Shown here piece by piece: positions 42,773-48,850 of a DNA stretch of 48,850 bases. Source of the DNA: Mesobacillus maritimus (GTDB lineage Bacteria; Bacillota; Bacilli; Bacillales; Cytobacillaceae); the NCBI RefSeq assembly GCF_019749255.1, contig NZ_JACWFH010000039.1, positions 1 through 48,850 on the forward strand, read 5' to 3'. The translations under genes were made by a program, and so were the position numbers. How positions within the stretch are numbered: position 1 is the stretch's first letter; the number at the start of each line of letters is the position of its first letter. The notes beneath the pieces were generated by a model that was given only the letters and a program-made list of their open reading frames with translations, was not told the origin of the DNA and searched no databases.

Positions 42773-42892
42773 ATGTTTGGATATGGATATGGTGGATGTG
42801 GCTACGGCGGCGGATACGGATATGGTGGAGGCTTTGCGCTAATTGTCGTACTATTCATTCTACTCATCATCATTGGAGCTTCTTGGTTCTAA
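42773..42892 (+). CDS. YjcZ-family sporulation miniprotein (second copy)
   Basis: The 39-aa protein has a longer Gly-Tyr head ([20 protein letters not shown]) with one Cys, then [19 protein letters not shown], nearly the same membrane helix as the first copy. AGGAGG lies before the ATG. The pair is a tandem duplication whose heads have diverged. Terminator at 42911. Confidence 0.9.
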   Translation: MFGYGYGGCGYGGGYGYGGGFALIVVLFILLIIIGASWF

Positions 42893-42910
42893 GATCATGA
42901 TTAGAAGATG

Positions 42911-42946
42911 AAAAATCCTGAATCCGATTGGATTCGGGATTTTTGT
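42911..42946 (+). terminator. Terminator of the YjcZ pair
   Basis: AAAATCCTGAATCC pairs with GGATTCGGGATTTT (one G-U pair) around a 4-nt loop, ending in five T. A second small hairpin, CGGGA with TCCCG before TTTTA, follows near 42970. Confidence 0.9.
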
Positions 42947-43001
42947 TTGGACTCATTCACTATCTCGTCGGGATTGAGGTCCCGTTTTATAAGTGGATGA
43001 A

Positions 43002-43202
43002 TTAGGAATTAAAATGATCCGCTACATAATATTGATTTTTAAACCTGATATTCACCATAGGGGGGACCGCATAAGAGTGTAATCTAGCAAGAAAAGTCGA
43101 TAGATCAAATGGTTGGTAAGTAGACGTTAAAGCTCGCTGGATATCTTTAATGGAAAACAAAAAATTTGATTTTGTGAGCAGGCTATGGTGTAATGGGTTC
43201 AT
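43002..43202 (-). CDS. Doubtful small ORF
   Basis: The 66-codon frame reads MNPLHHSLLTKSNFLFSIKD and ends NQYYVADHFNS. The composition looks protein-like and the middle (IKDIQRALTS) could begin a small winged helix. However, no ribosome site precedes the ATG, which directly follows a TTTATACTTTATAGTATAAA palindrome that may hold a promoter. It may be a leaderless gene, a remnant, or chance. No family was recognised. Confidence 0.3.
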   Translation of the reverse strand: MNPLHHSLLTKSNFLFSIKDIQRALTSTYQPFDLSTFLARLHSYAVPPMVNIRFKNQYYVADHFNS

Positions 43203-43321
43203 CTGTTTTTATACTATAAAGTATAAAAATGAGAGTTGTAGAATAAAATGCAAAGCTATTTAATGCTTTTACTATAATGAAAAACTTTTGGTGAAACTGA
43301 GTAATAGAAAGGACAAGAAAA

Positions 43322-43567
43322 ATGGGGATTATAGTGGTTGAGATATGCGATGGTAGCTTGATTACCCAAATCGATTTAGAATCGATTCTGGAAGCGGAGT
43401 ATCCTGAAGTAGCGGTGATCGAAAACAGCTGCTTATCCTTTTGTGGAATGTGTGCGAAGAGTCCGTATGCAATGGTGAACGGAAAACGGGTTTTTGCTAA
43501 GACGACAGAGGAGTGTCTTGAAAAGATTAGAAAACAAATTGAAACGGAGTTAGCTGTTTACTCATAA
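43322..43567 (+). CDS. yuzB: YuzB/DUF1450-family protein
   Basis: This 81-aa protein has the conserved cysteine segment ENSCLSFCGMCAKSPYAMVN followed by GKRVFAKTTEECLEKI, the YuzB pattern. The CX3CX2C cluster suggests metal or iron-sulfur binding in a thioredoxin-like ferredoxin fold, which is inference. GAAAGGA lies before the ATG. Monocistronic, with a terminator at 43618. Confidence 0.9.
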   Translation: MGIIVVEICDGSLITQIDLESILEAEYPEVAVIENSCLSFCGMCAKSPYAMVNGKRVFAKTTEECLEKIRKQIETELAVYS

Positions 43568-43617
43568 GGAAAACTGGAAACGAATCATAGCAGTTCGTAT
43601 AAATATATAAATTGATT

Positions 43618-43648
43618 AGGGGGACTGCGTTAGCAGTCCTCCTTTGTT
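43618..43648 (+). terminator. Terminator of the YuzB gene
   Basis: GGGGGACTGC pairs with GCAGTCCTCC around GTTA, followed by TTTGTTT. Confidence 0.82.
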
Positions 43649-43748
43649 TATCACTCATATTTTAGAAGAACGTTTCATAGAATATAGTTCATTTAAATAA
43701 GGGTGGATACTCATAAAATATATGTAATAGTGTTTGGAGGGATTGTGG

Positions 43749-44345
43749 ATGGATGTGTTTGAAGCAATAAAAACAAGAAGAAGTAATGGGCTAGTTCGGA
43801 ATGAGACTGTTCCGAAAGAACTGATTGAAGAAATCTTAGAGGCAGGCACATGGGCTCCTAGTCATTTTAGAACTGAGCCGTGGAAGTTTTTTGTTTTAGA
43901 AGGGAACAGCAGAATGGCGTTGGGAGAAGTGCTGGTCAAAATTGCTGAAAAAACGATGGATGATCCCAATAGTGAGGCTAACATAAAAAAGCGGGAGAAA
44001 ATTCTTGAAAAGCCTTTTCGGGCCCCAGTCATTATAACTGTAGCTGTGGAGCCCAATGTACAATCTGAAAAAGTGATTATTCAAGAAGAGTATGGAGCGG
44101 TATATGCAGCCATTCAAAACATGTTGCTTGCCGCGCATGCGTTAGGATTGGGAGGATTTTGGCGAACGGGCAAACCGACCTATGATCCTTTAATGAAAAA
44201 ACTGTTTGGATTAACAGATAAAGGCGAAGTACTTGGATTTCTTTATTTTGGCTATCCAAAAAAAGAAATGCCTTCTGGAAATAGAAAGTCTATTAGTGAA
44301 GTCACGACTTGGTTAACAGTTAAAGATGATTTTCAACGCTTATAA
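43749..44345 (+). CDS. Nitroreductase-family FMN oxidoreductase
   Basis: The 198-aa flavoprotein opens with MDVFEAIKTRRSNG (FMN-phosphate-binding RRS), then EEILEAGTWAPSHFRTEPWK, EEYGAVYAAIQNMLLAAHAL and GLGGFWRTG. The order fits the YdjA-like minimal nitroreductases. The ATG at 43749 has GGAGGG 7 nt upstream; the TTG start at 43734 would place the site inside the gene. The substrate is not known. Confidence 0.9.
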   Translation: MDVFEAIKTRRSNGLVRNETVPKELIEEILEAGTWAPSHFRTEPWKFFVLEGNSRMALGEVLVKIAEKTMDDPNSEANIKKREKILEKPFRAPVIITVAVEPNVQSEKVIIQEEYGAVYAAIQNMLLAAHALGLGGFWRTGKPTYDPLMKKLFGLTDKGEVLGFLYFGYPKKEMPSGNRKSISEVTTWLTVKDDFQRL

Positions 44346-44385
44346 ACAAAGTCTACTGTGAGATATGAACAGAAGAATTTTTAAT

Positions 44386-44415
44386 GGACCATAGAGGTAT
44401 TGGTCTCTTTTTTTT
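44386..44415 (+). terminator. Terminator of the nitroreductase gene
   Basis: GACCA pairs with TGGTC around a 9-nt loop, then CT and eight T. Confidence 0.78.
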
Positions 44416-44563
44416 GCATTTCATCTTCTATTCGATCGTTTAAGCTGATAAATATGATCAGTTGAACCATGTTTTTATTGCATTTGCTTACTAAAAAAAT
44501 CGTTTTAAAGATAGATAGTATAGTAAAATAGAGGTAACGTTGGAAGCTAAAGAGGGTTAAACA

Positions 44564-45445
44564 ATGGCAGAATTTATTTTTTATAAGGATTACAAAAAGA
44601 ATGAAACGTTAAGGAAAAGCTTTAATGAACTTGCTACTTTGGTTTTTGGTATTCAATTCGAAGATTGGTATCAAAAAGGATATTGGAATAACCGGTATAT
44701 TCCTTTTTCTTATGTGGTAGAGGATAAGGTGATTGCCAATGTCTCTGTGAATCTATTGGATTTTGTTATAGACGGAAAGATAAAAAGAGCGATCCAAATT
44801 GGAACAGTGATGACACACCCTGATTATAGAAATCTAGGGCTTTCAGCTTCTTTGATGAACCTAGTTTTAGAAGAGTACGCTCAGAAGTATGATTTTATGT
44901 ATTTATTTGCGAATAAAACGGTGTTGGATTTCTACCCTAAGTTCGGTTTTAAATCTGTTGATGAATACCAGTTTTCAATGAACTACCGTTCTAGACCATT
45001 AGATACTACAGGGATTACAAAACTAGATACCACCAAGATTGATGACCTAAATTTTATCTACCAATTCGCTTCCGAAAGAATAGCCGTTTCGAACGTATTT
45101 GGGACTCAGAATACTCAAGGACTATTCATGTATCATTGTATCAATGTTTTTGGGGAACATCTTTACTACTTAGAAAAGGAAGATGCGATCGTTATTTTCG
45201 AGCAGGAAGGCAATCAAGTAGACATTTTTGATATAGTGAGTAAAAAAGAAGTGAACATACAGGATATTCTTTCGAAGATCACAAACAAAGATTCTAACAA
45301 AATAGTTTTTCACTTTACTCCTGGTTATGAGGGAATTCAGATTCAAAAGGATATGTTTAAAGGAGACGAAGTGTTATTTGTAAAAACAAATGGGAGTAGT
45401 CAATTCCCGTCGTACGTGAAACATCCTATTACTTCCCAAGCGTAA
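44564..45445 (+). CDS. Eis-like GNAT acetyltransferase
   Basis: The 293-aa protein has an N-terminal GNAT domain: VIANVSVNLLDFVIDGKIKR, IQIGTVMTHPDYRNLGLSA with the RNLGLS acetyl-CoA loop, and FANKTVLDFYPKFGFK. A second, diverged domain of about 150 residues follows, as in Eis-like or two-domain acetyltransferases. A ribosome site (AAGAGGG) lies before the ATG. The substrate is unknown. Confidence 0.85.
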   Translation: MAEFIFYKDYKKNETLRKSFNELATLVFGIQFEDWYQKGYWNNRYIPFSYVVEDKVIANVSVNLLDFVIDGKIKRAIQIGTVMTHPDYRNLGLSASLMNLVLEEYAQKYDFMYLFANKTVLDFYPKFGFKSVDEYQFSMNYRSRPLDTTGITKLDTTKIDDLNFIYQFASERIAVSNVFGTQNTQGLFMYHCINVFGEHLYYLEKEDAIVIFEQEGNQVDIFDIVSKKEVNIQDILSKITNKDSNKIVFHFTPGYEGIQIQKDMFKGDEVLFVKTNGSSQFPSYVKHPITSQA

Positions 45446-45499
45446 AGTTACATCTTGTGCTACATAAAGGAGTCTAGGTCGTAGAGAATTTTTATAAAA

Positions 45500-45543
45500 C
45501 GAAAGCCCCGTAGGAGAAAAAGCGACTATCTACGGGGCTTTCG
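45500..45543. terminator. Hairpin between convergent acetyltransferase and exporter operon
   Basis: GAAAGCCCCGTAG pairs perfectly with CTACGGGGCTTTC. Read on the minus strand it is followed by GTTTTATAAAAATT, so it mainly serves the exporter operon. Confidence 0.88.
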
Positions 45544-45573
45544 TATGTGTAAACTAGGATGGTCGTATTAATC

Positions 45574-46359
45574 TTAGTTCCCAGCCCCGCGGTATTTCTT
45601 TACTCCCGTATTCCAAAGAAAAACGGAAATACTGAAGAAAAGGATGCCCATAACAGGTGTTAGAAAGGCATACCCGTACCATTCTTCTCTATTTAAAAAG
45701 TAAGCAGCTGGGTAGACGCCAACAAAGGCAAACGGCAAGATCCACGTTAACACAAAACGAATGACTTTATGATAAATATTTATCGGATAGCGGCCGTAGT
45801 TCCCGATATTATACATCATCGGCATAATATCGGTACGACTGTCAGACCAAAATCCGATGGTGGCAATGCTAATAAAAATTCCAGCATAAATAAACATCCC
45901 GCCAAAAATCATCAAAAGAAAGACCAATAGATCGTACCATGCGTAGGTTAGTCCTAGTTCTGTCCCAGCATAGCCCATAATCGCTAACCCGGTAATAACC
46001 CCGAATAACGACTCCAACTCCATTCGTTCCATAATAATTTGGAAAAGACTATGAACAGGTCGAGTTAGAACACGGTCCATTTCCCCTTTGACAATATAAC
46101 GTTCATTAAAATCCCAGATGTTGAAAAATGCCGAAAATAGCGCATAGGGAACAAGGAAGAATCCATAAATGAAAATAATCTCTTCGCGGTTCCACCCACT
46201 CAATAATGATGTGTGACCAAAAACCACTAAAATGAAAATCAAGTTCACAGCTTGTGACAATATATCAGAAAAAATTTCAACGACGGTATCCACGCGATAC
46301 GTCAATCTTGTTTTTAAATATTGAGAGGCGTATTGAAAAAACATCGAAACGTAAAACAC
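45574..46359 (-). CDS. ABC-2-type exporter permease (second subunit)
   Basis: The 261-aa membrane protein has six helices and belongs to the COG4587/ABC2_membrane_6 group: YLKTRLTYRVDTVVEIFSD, FLVPYALFSAFFNIWDFNE, VKGEMDRVLTRPVHSLFQII. GTG at 46359 has AAGGAGG 8 nt upstream and begins 4 bp after the preceding stop; a TTG 21 bp earlier would place that site inside the gene. It pairs with the permease at 46364-47155 as a heterodimer. Confidence 0.85.
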   Translation of the reverse strand: MFYVSMFFQYASQYLKTRLTYRVDTVVEIFSDILSQAVNLIFILVVFGHTSLLSGWNREEIIFIYGFFLVPYALFSAFFNIWDFNERYIVKGEMDRVLTRPVHSLFQIIMERMELESLFGVITGLAIMGYAGTELGLTYAWYDLLVFLLMIFGGMFIYAGIFISIATIGFWSDSRTDIMPMMYNIGNYGRYPINIYHKVIRFVLTWILPFAFVGVYPAAYFLNREEWYGYAFLTPVMGILFFSISVFLWNTGVKKYRGAGN

Positions 46360-46363
46360 TCGT

Positions 46364-47155
46364 TTAGCCTCCTTGGACAATTAATTGTTTTTTTGCTAGA
46401 GACCATAACAGCTGAATTGGAATCAATAAGATGAATGCCCATGCTGCCTGTAACAGTACGGCATGATAAATCTCCTGCCCAACAAAGCCTTCAGTAAAAA
46501 TCATGCTAGGAATATAACTGATGGCTTGAAACGGTAAATACGACATGACCGATTGCGCCCATATTGGGAAAAATGAGATTGGGAGCAAAAGTCCGGAAAA
46601 TAAATCGATGACAACCCGTTTTGCGCGAATTAACCCAGTGTTATTAAATAAGAAGAAAGACATAATTCCAGTAAGTAAATTGATTTGTGTATTCACGATA
46701 AAACTAAATACCAACGACACCAGGAAAAACAGCCACGTCATGAAACTAGCCGAAAAGCTAATCGGAAACATTAAGGCAACAATAATCATCCCTGGGACAG
46801 AGAAAAAGAGTAAGCGGAAAAGTCCTTCTCCAAGCGCCTGCATCGTTTTCATTCCTAAATAGTTATAAGGGCGAATCATTTCGATGGCGACTTTTCCGTC
46901 CTTGATTTCAGCTGCAATTTCGCGGTCAATATTGTTAAAATAAAACGCTCTTGCCATCCATGCTACCGCCACATAGGTGGTCATTTGTAGGACGGACAGA
47001 CCTTGAATCTCAGAGTTCTCTCCATAAATCGCTGACCATAAAAAATAGTAGGCACCAATATTGATGCTGTAGATTAAAATCCCACTATAATAATTGGTCC
47101 GATAAGCGAGCATCATTAAAAACCGAACCCGAATCATTTCAAGATACATACTCAT
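46364..47155 (-). CDS. ABC-2-type exporter permease (first subunit)
   Basis: The 263-aa protein has six helices and resembles the COG3694-type permease: MIRVRFLMMLAYRTNYYSGI, IAAEIKDGKVAIEMIRPYNY, then GLLLPISFFPIWAQ, and PFQAISYIPSMIFTEGFVG. The start overlaps the ATPase stop (ATGA), which indicates translational coupling. The substrate is unknown; such three-gene sets export drugs, peptides or polysaccharide-like compounds. Confidence 0.87.
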   Translation of the reverse strand: MSMYLEMIRVRFLMMLAYRTNYYSGILIYSINIGAYYFLWSAIYGENSEIQGLSVLQMTTYVAVAWMARAFYFNNIDREIAAEIKDGKVAIEMIRPYNYLGMKTMQALGEGLFRLLFFSVPGMIIVALMFPISFSASFMTWLFFLVSLVFSFIVNTQINLLTGIMSFFLFNNTGLIRAKRVVIDLFSGLLLPISFFPIWAQSVMSYLPFQAISYIPSMIFTEGFVGQEIYHAVLLQAAWAFILLIPIQLLWSLAKKQLIVQGG

Positions 47156-48150
47156 GCGAGGGCCAAACCTTCTTCGTAAATTTTACGAACAATCTCTTCG
47201 GTTGATACTTCATTGATGCGGACATTTTTTATCGGGTTCTTTTTTACAACATCGCTAATTAATTGAGAGACAAGGCGTTCGTCGCCATTTACATAAGCAA
47301 GCCATGTGGTCGCATCTTTTTGCTCCCATTGAACATTTGCTAAGTAAGGAAGCTGGTTTCTTTGGACTTCTGCTAAAAATTCAAATTCCACTTGTTTGCC
47401 TTCAACAGCATGGCCTTGAAGCTCATTCAGCTTGCCGTCATAGATGATTTTTCCTTCATCTAATAGAACTACTCGTTCACAGAGCGCCTCAATATCGGTT
47501 AAATCATGTGTCGTTAAGAGAATAGTTGTTTTATATTGCTCATTAATTTCCTTTAAAAACTTCCGAATCTTTAACTTTACTAGTACGTCCAATCCAATCG
47601 TTGGCTCGTCTAAAAAAAGTAGAGGAGGATTGTGGATCAAAGCAGCAGCCAATTCACACCGCATCCGTTGTCCAAGGGATAGTTTCCGAACAGGCTTATC
47701 CAATAAAGGACCAATTTCCAATGTTTCAATCACATGACCCATATGCTGGTTATAGTCTTTATCTGAAACGCGGTAAACCTTTTTTAATAATCGGAAAGAC
47801 TCTTGTACAGCGATGTCCCACCATAATTGTGAGCGCTGACCGAATACGACGCCAATCGTACGCACAAACTCCTCTCGTTGTTTATGAGGATTCATTCCAT
47901 TCACAACAATCGAACCGGATGTTGGCGTAAGAATGCCTGTTAGCATTTTAATCGTTGTTGACTTCCCTGCACCATTTTCGCCAATATAGCCAACCATTTC
48001 TCCTTGTTTAATGGTTAAGGAAATATCATCAACCGCCGGCAACACTTTATAATTTCTCGTAAACAAATCACGAAAAGCCCCGCTTAGGCCTGAACGACTA
48101 GAGTACGACTTAAACTCTTTGCGCAAATTCTGAACTTCAATAACGTTCAT
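47152..48150 (-). CDS. ABC exporter ATP-binding protein
   Basis: The 332-aa ATPase is of the COG4586 type. It shows Walker A GYIGENGAGKSTTIKML, VVFGQRSQLWWDIAVQESF (a family-specific Q-loop), signature LSLGQRMRCELAAAL, Walker B LLFLDEPTIGLDV and the switch LLTTHDLTDIEAL, plus a C-terminal extension of about 90 residues. TAGGAGG lies before the ATG. It heads the operon ATPase-permease-permease on the minus strand. Confidence 0.92.
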   Translation of the reverse strand: MNVIEVQNLRKEFKSYSSRSGLSGAFRDLFTRNYKVLPAVDDISLTIKQGEMVGYIGENGAGKSTTIKMLTGILTPTSGSIVVNGMNPHKQREEFVRTIGVVFGQRSQLWWDIAVQESFRLLKKVYRVSDKDYNQHMGHVIETLEIGPLLDKPVRKLSLGQRMRCELAAALIHNPPLLFLDEPTIGLDVLVKLKIRKFLKEINEQYKTTILLTTHDLTDIEALCERVVLLDEGKIIYDGKLNELQGHAVEGKQVEFEFLAEVQRNQLPYLANVQWEQKDATTWLAYVNGDERLVSQLISDVVKKNPIKNVRINEVSTEEIVRKIYEEGLALA

Positions 48151-48243
48151 GTTAAACCTCCTAAAAGACTTACTATATATATGAAAGACACACTATGATT
48201 TTCACAAGAATTAATTCTACCGTGAGCCTATAAATCTAGCAAG

Positions 48244-48272
48244 TGGGACGGAGGGACAGGCTCATTGTCCCA
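48244..48272. repeat. Short GGGAC/GTCCC inverted-repeat element
   Basis: TGGGAC (48244) and GTCCCA (48267-48272) pair, with an inner GGGACA that can pair with TGTCCC alternatively. The sequence GTGGGACGGAGGGACAGG resembles short dispersed repeats that I remember from Bacillus intergenic regions; the copy number in this genome is unknown. Confidence 0.45.
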
Positions 48273-48407
48273 AAGAATCTTTATACTTGATTAACTCTGT
48301 ATGTAAAAAATTTCTATTGTTTGTTATGGGGAATGGTGGTATTCTTATTTAGCTGCTTCAGACAGCAACAATTGTTAACTCTTTAATAATACTTTTCTAA
48401 TAAAGTA

Positions 48408-48436
48408 TTGACGAGTCGATTATTGTGATGTATATT
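48408..48436 (+). promoter_or_regulatory. rRNA operon promoter P1
   Basis: TTGACG (48408-48413), a 17-bp spacer and TATATT (48431-48436) form a strong vegetative promoter about 250 bp before the 16S gene. Confidence 0.85.
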
Positions 48437-48499
48437 AAATATCCGCTGTTGAAAACGGCAGCCACTTATTTAATCAATTATATTAAAATAATATTATAC

Positions 48500-48528
48500 T
48501 TGATTTAATGAGTTGAACATGATATATT
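48500..48528 (+). promoter_or_regulatory. rRNA operon promoter P2
   Basis: TTGATT (48500-48505), a 17-bp spacer and TATATT (48523-48528) form the second tandem promoter, 92 bp after P1, the usual Bacillus rrn arrangement. Confidence 0.85.
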
Positions 48529-48535
48529 AATAAAT

Positions 48536-48574
48536 GTCGCTTCTGAGCGACGCTAAAGTAATTGTTCTTTGAAA
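48536..48574 (+). promoter_or_regulatory. rRNA leader hairpin and boxA antitermination site
   Basis: GTCGCT and AGCGAC form a 6-bp hairpin at 48536-48551, followed by TGTTCTTTGAAAAC at 48563 onward, the Bacillus boxA-type sequence for Nus-dependent antitermination. Confidence 0.75.
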
Positions 48575-48625
48575 ACTAAACAAACAAGCGTCAACAAACA
48601 ATAAATTTTCATGTTTCTTCTATTA

Positions 48626-48655
48626 ATTAGGGAAATATGAATTAGGGAAATATGA
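48626..48655 (+). repeat. 15-bp tandem duplication in the rRNA leader
   Basis: ATTAGGGAAATATGA occurs twice without a gap, at 48626-48640 and 48641-48655, about 35 bp before the mature 16S end. Confidence 0.9.
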
Positions 48656-48689
48656 GCCAACGTTTTTATTATGAGCTTAACTCATACTC

Positions 48690-48850
48690 TTTATTGGAGA
48701 GTTTGATCCTGGCTCAGGACGAACGCTGGCGGCGTGCCTAATACATGCAAGTCGAGCGAATCTGAGGGAGCTTGCTCCCAAAGATTAGCGGCGGACGGGT
48801 GAGTAACACGTGGGCAACCTGCCTGTAAGACTGGGATAACTCCGGGAAAC
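48690..48850 (+). rRNA. rrs: 16S ribosomal RNA, 5' end only
   Basis: TTTATTGGAGAGTTTGATCC and the following GCTCAGGACGAACGCTGG, then CGGCGGACGGGTGAGTAAC, are the universal 5' part of bacterial 16S rRNA in Bacillaceae form. The gene continues beyond the window. Confidence 0.98.

Noticed and set aside
1-48850. CRISPR array, tRNA genes, prophage or intact insertion sequence
   Set aside because: No regular repeat-spacer array, no tRNA cloverleaf and no transposase or integrase was found by reading both strands and the frames. The only repeats are those listed.

Overview
The window is a 48.85 kb stretch of a low-G+C, endospore-forming Bacillaceae chromosome (Bacillus in the broad sense). It opens with the last bases of a 5S rRNA and closes with the first ~160 bases of a 16S rRNA. 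Both are on the + strand, so the window is the interval between two rRNA operons of the same orientation. The evidence for a spore former is a dipicolinate synthase A subunit, two YjcZ-type glycine-rich miniproteins and a PadR/HAAS-type locus. The strong AAGGAGG-type ribosome sites, TTG/GTG starts and Bce-type resistance module also point to Bacillaceae. No tRNA, CRISPR array, prophage or intact insertion sequence was seen.

Layout. 1-629: end of the rRNA operon, then a non-coding tract with a perfect palindrome and a 52-bp tandem repeat. 630-1475: a stand-alone homologue of the mostly eukaryotic XendoU/EndoU endoribonuclease. 1799-5695: a PadR-controlled operon of membrane proteins (PadR regulator, HAAS-domain protein, beta-propeller protein and small membrane proteins) behind a palindromic operator-promoter. 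5745-7745: a secreted glycerophosphodiesterase, an autoregulated-looking XRE regulator with a membrane partner, and a 56-aa membrane miniprotein. 7877-13347: single genes, namely a glycoside-hydrolase-like protein, a SEC-C protein, an acetyltransferase that seems to start at ATA, a VOC protein and an orphan dpaA. 13573-17630: a TetR regulator divergent from a SwrC-like RND pump, with the operator in the pump promoter spacer.

17827-23364: an isochorismatase-like hydrolase, a small amphipathic protein, and a complete Bce-type antimicrobial-peptide detoxification module (response regulator, intramembrane-sensing kinase, ATPase, permease) with a BceR-like 7-4-7 inverted repeat ahead of the transporter genes. 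23424-28411: a sulfate uptake locus (Rrf2 regulator with three cysteines, YezD, sulfate-binding lipoprotein, CysT, CysW, CysA). It is preceded by a ~100-nt promoter-to-terminator unit of unknown nature, and a terminator-like structured hairpin lies between yezD and the binding-protein gene. 28552-35148: a YdjM-type membrane protein, a second secreted glycerophosphodiesterase, a cytosolic BtuF-like protein, a GDSL hydrolase, an ADP-ribosyltransferase-like protein and an SH3-polysaccharide deacetylase lipoprotein.

35149-35975 is non-coding and holds a G+C-rich cruciform repeat of a type scattered in Bacillus genomes, plus a degenerate inverted partial copy. 35976-45445: an HpcH-type aldolase, an alpha/beta hydrolase, a CBS protein, a PnbA-type esterase, a 48-aa ORF with a cre-like site on its promoter, a DUF4317 protein, two YjcZ miniproteins, a YuzB/DUF1450 protein, a nitroreductase and an Eis-like acetyltransferase. 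45574-48150: a three-gene ABC-2 exporter. 48151-48689: the tandem-promoter leader of the next rRNA operon.

Most of the window is ordinary accessory chromosome. The points most worth a second look are the bacterial XendoU protein, the unexplained short transcript and the internal hairpin at the sulfate locus, the ATA start of the acetyltransferase, the PadR operon with its palindromic promoter, the ART-like protein and the repeats. All functional calls come from reading motifs by eye; no database search was run.
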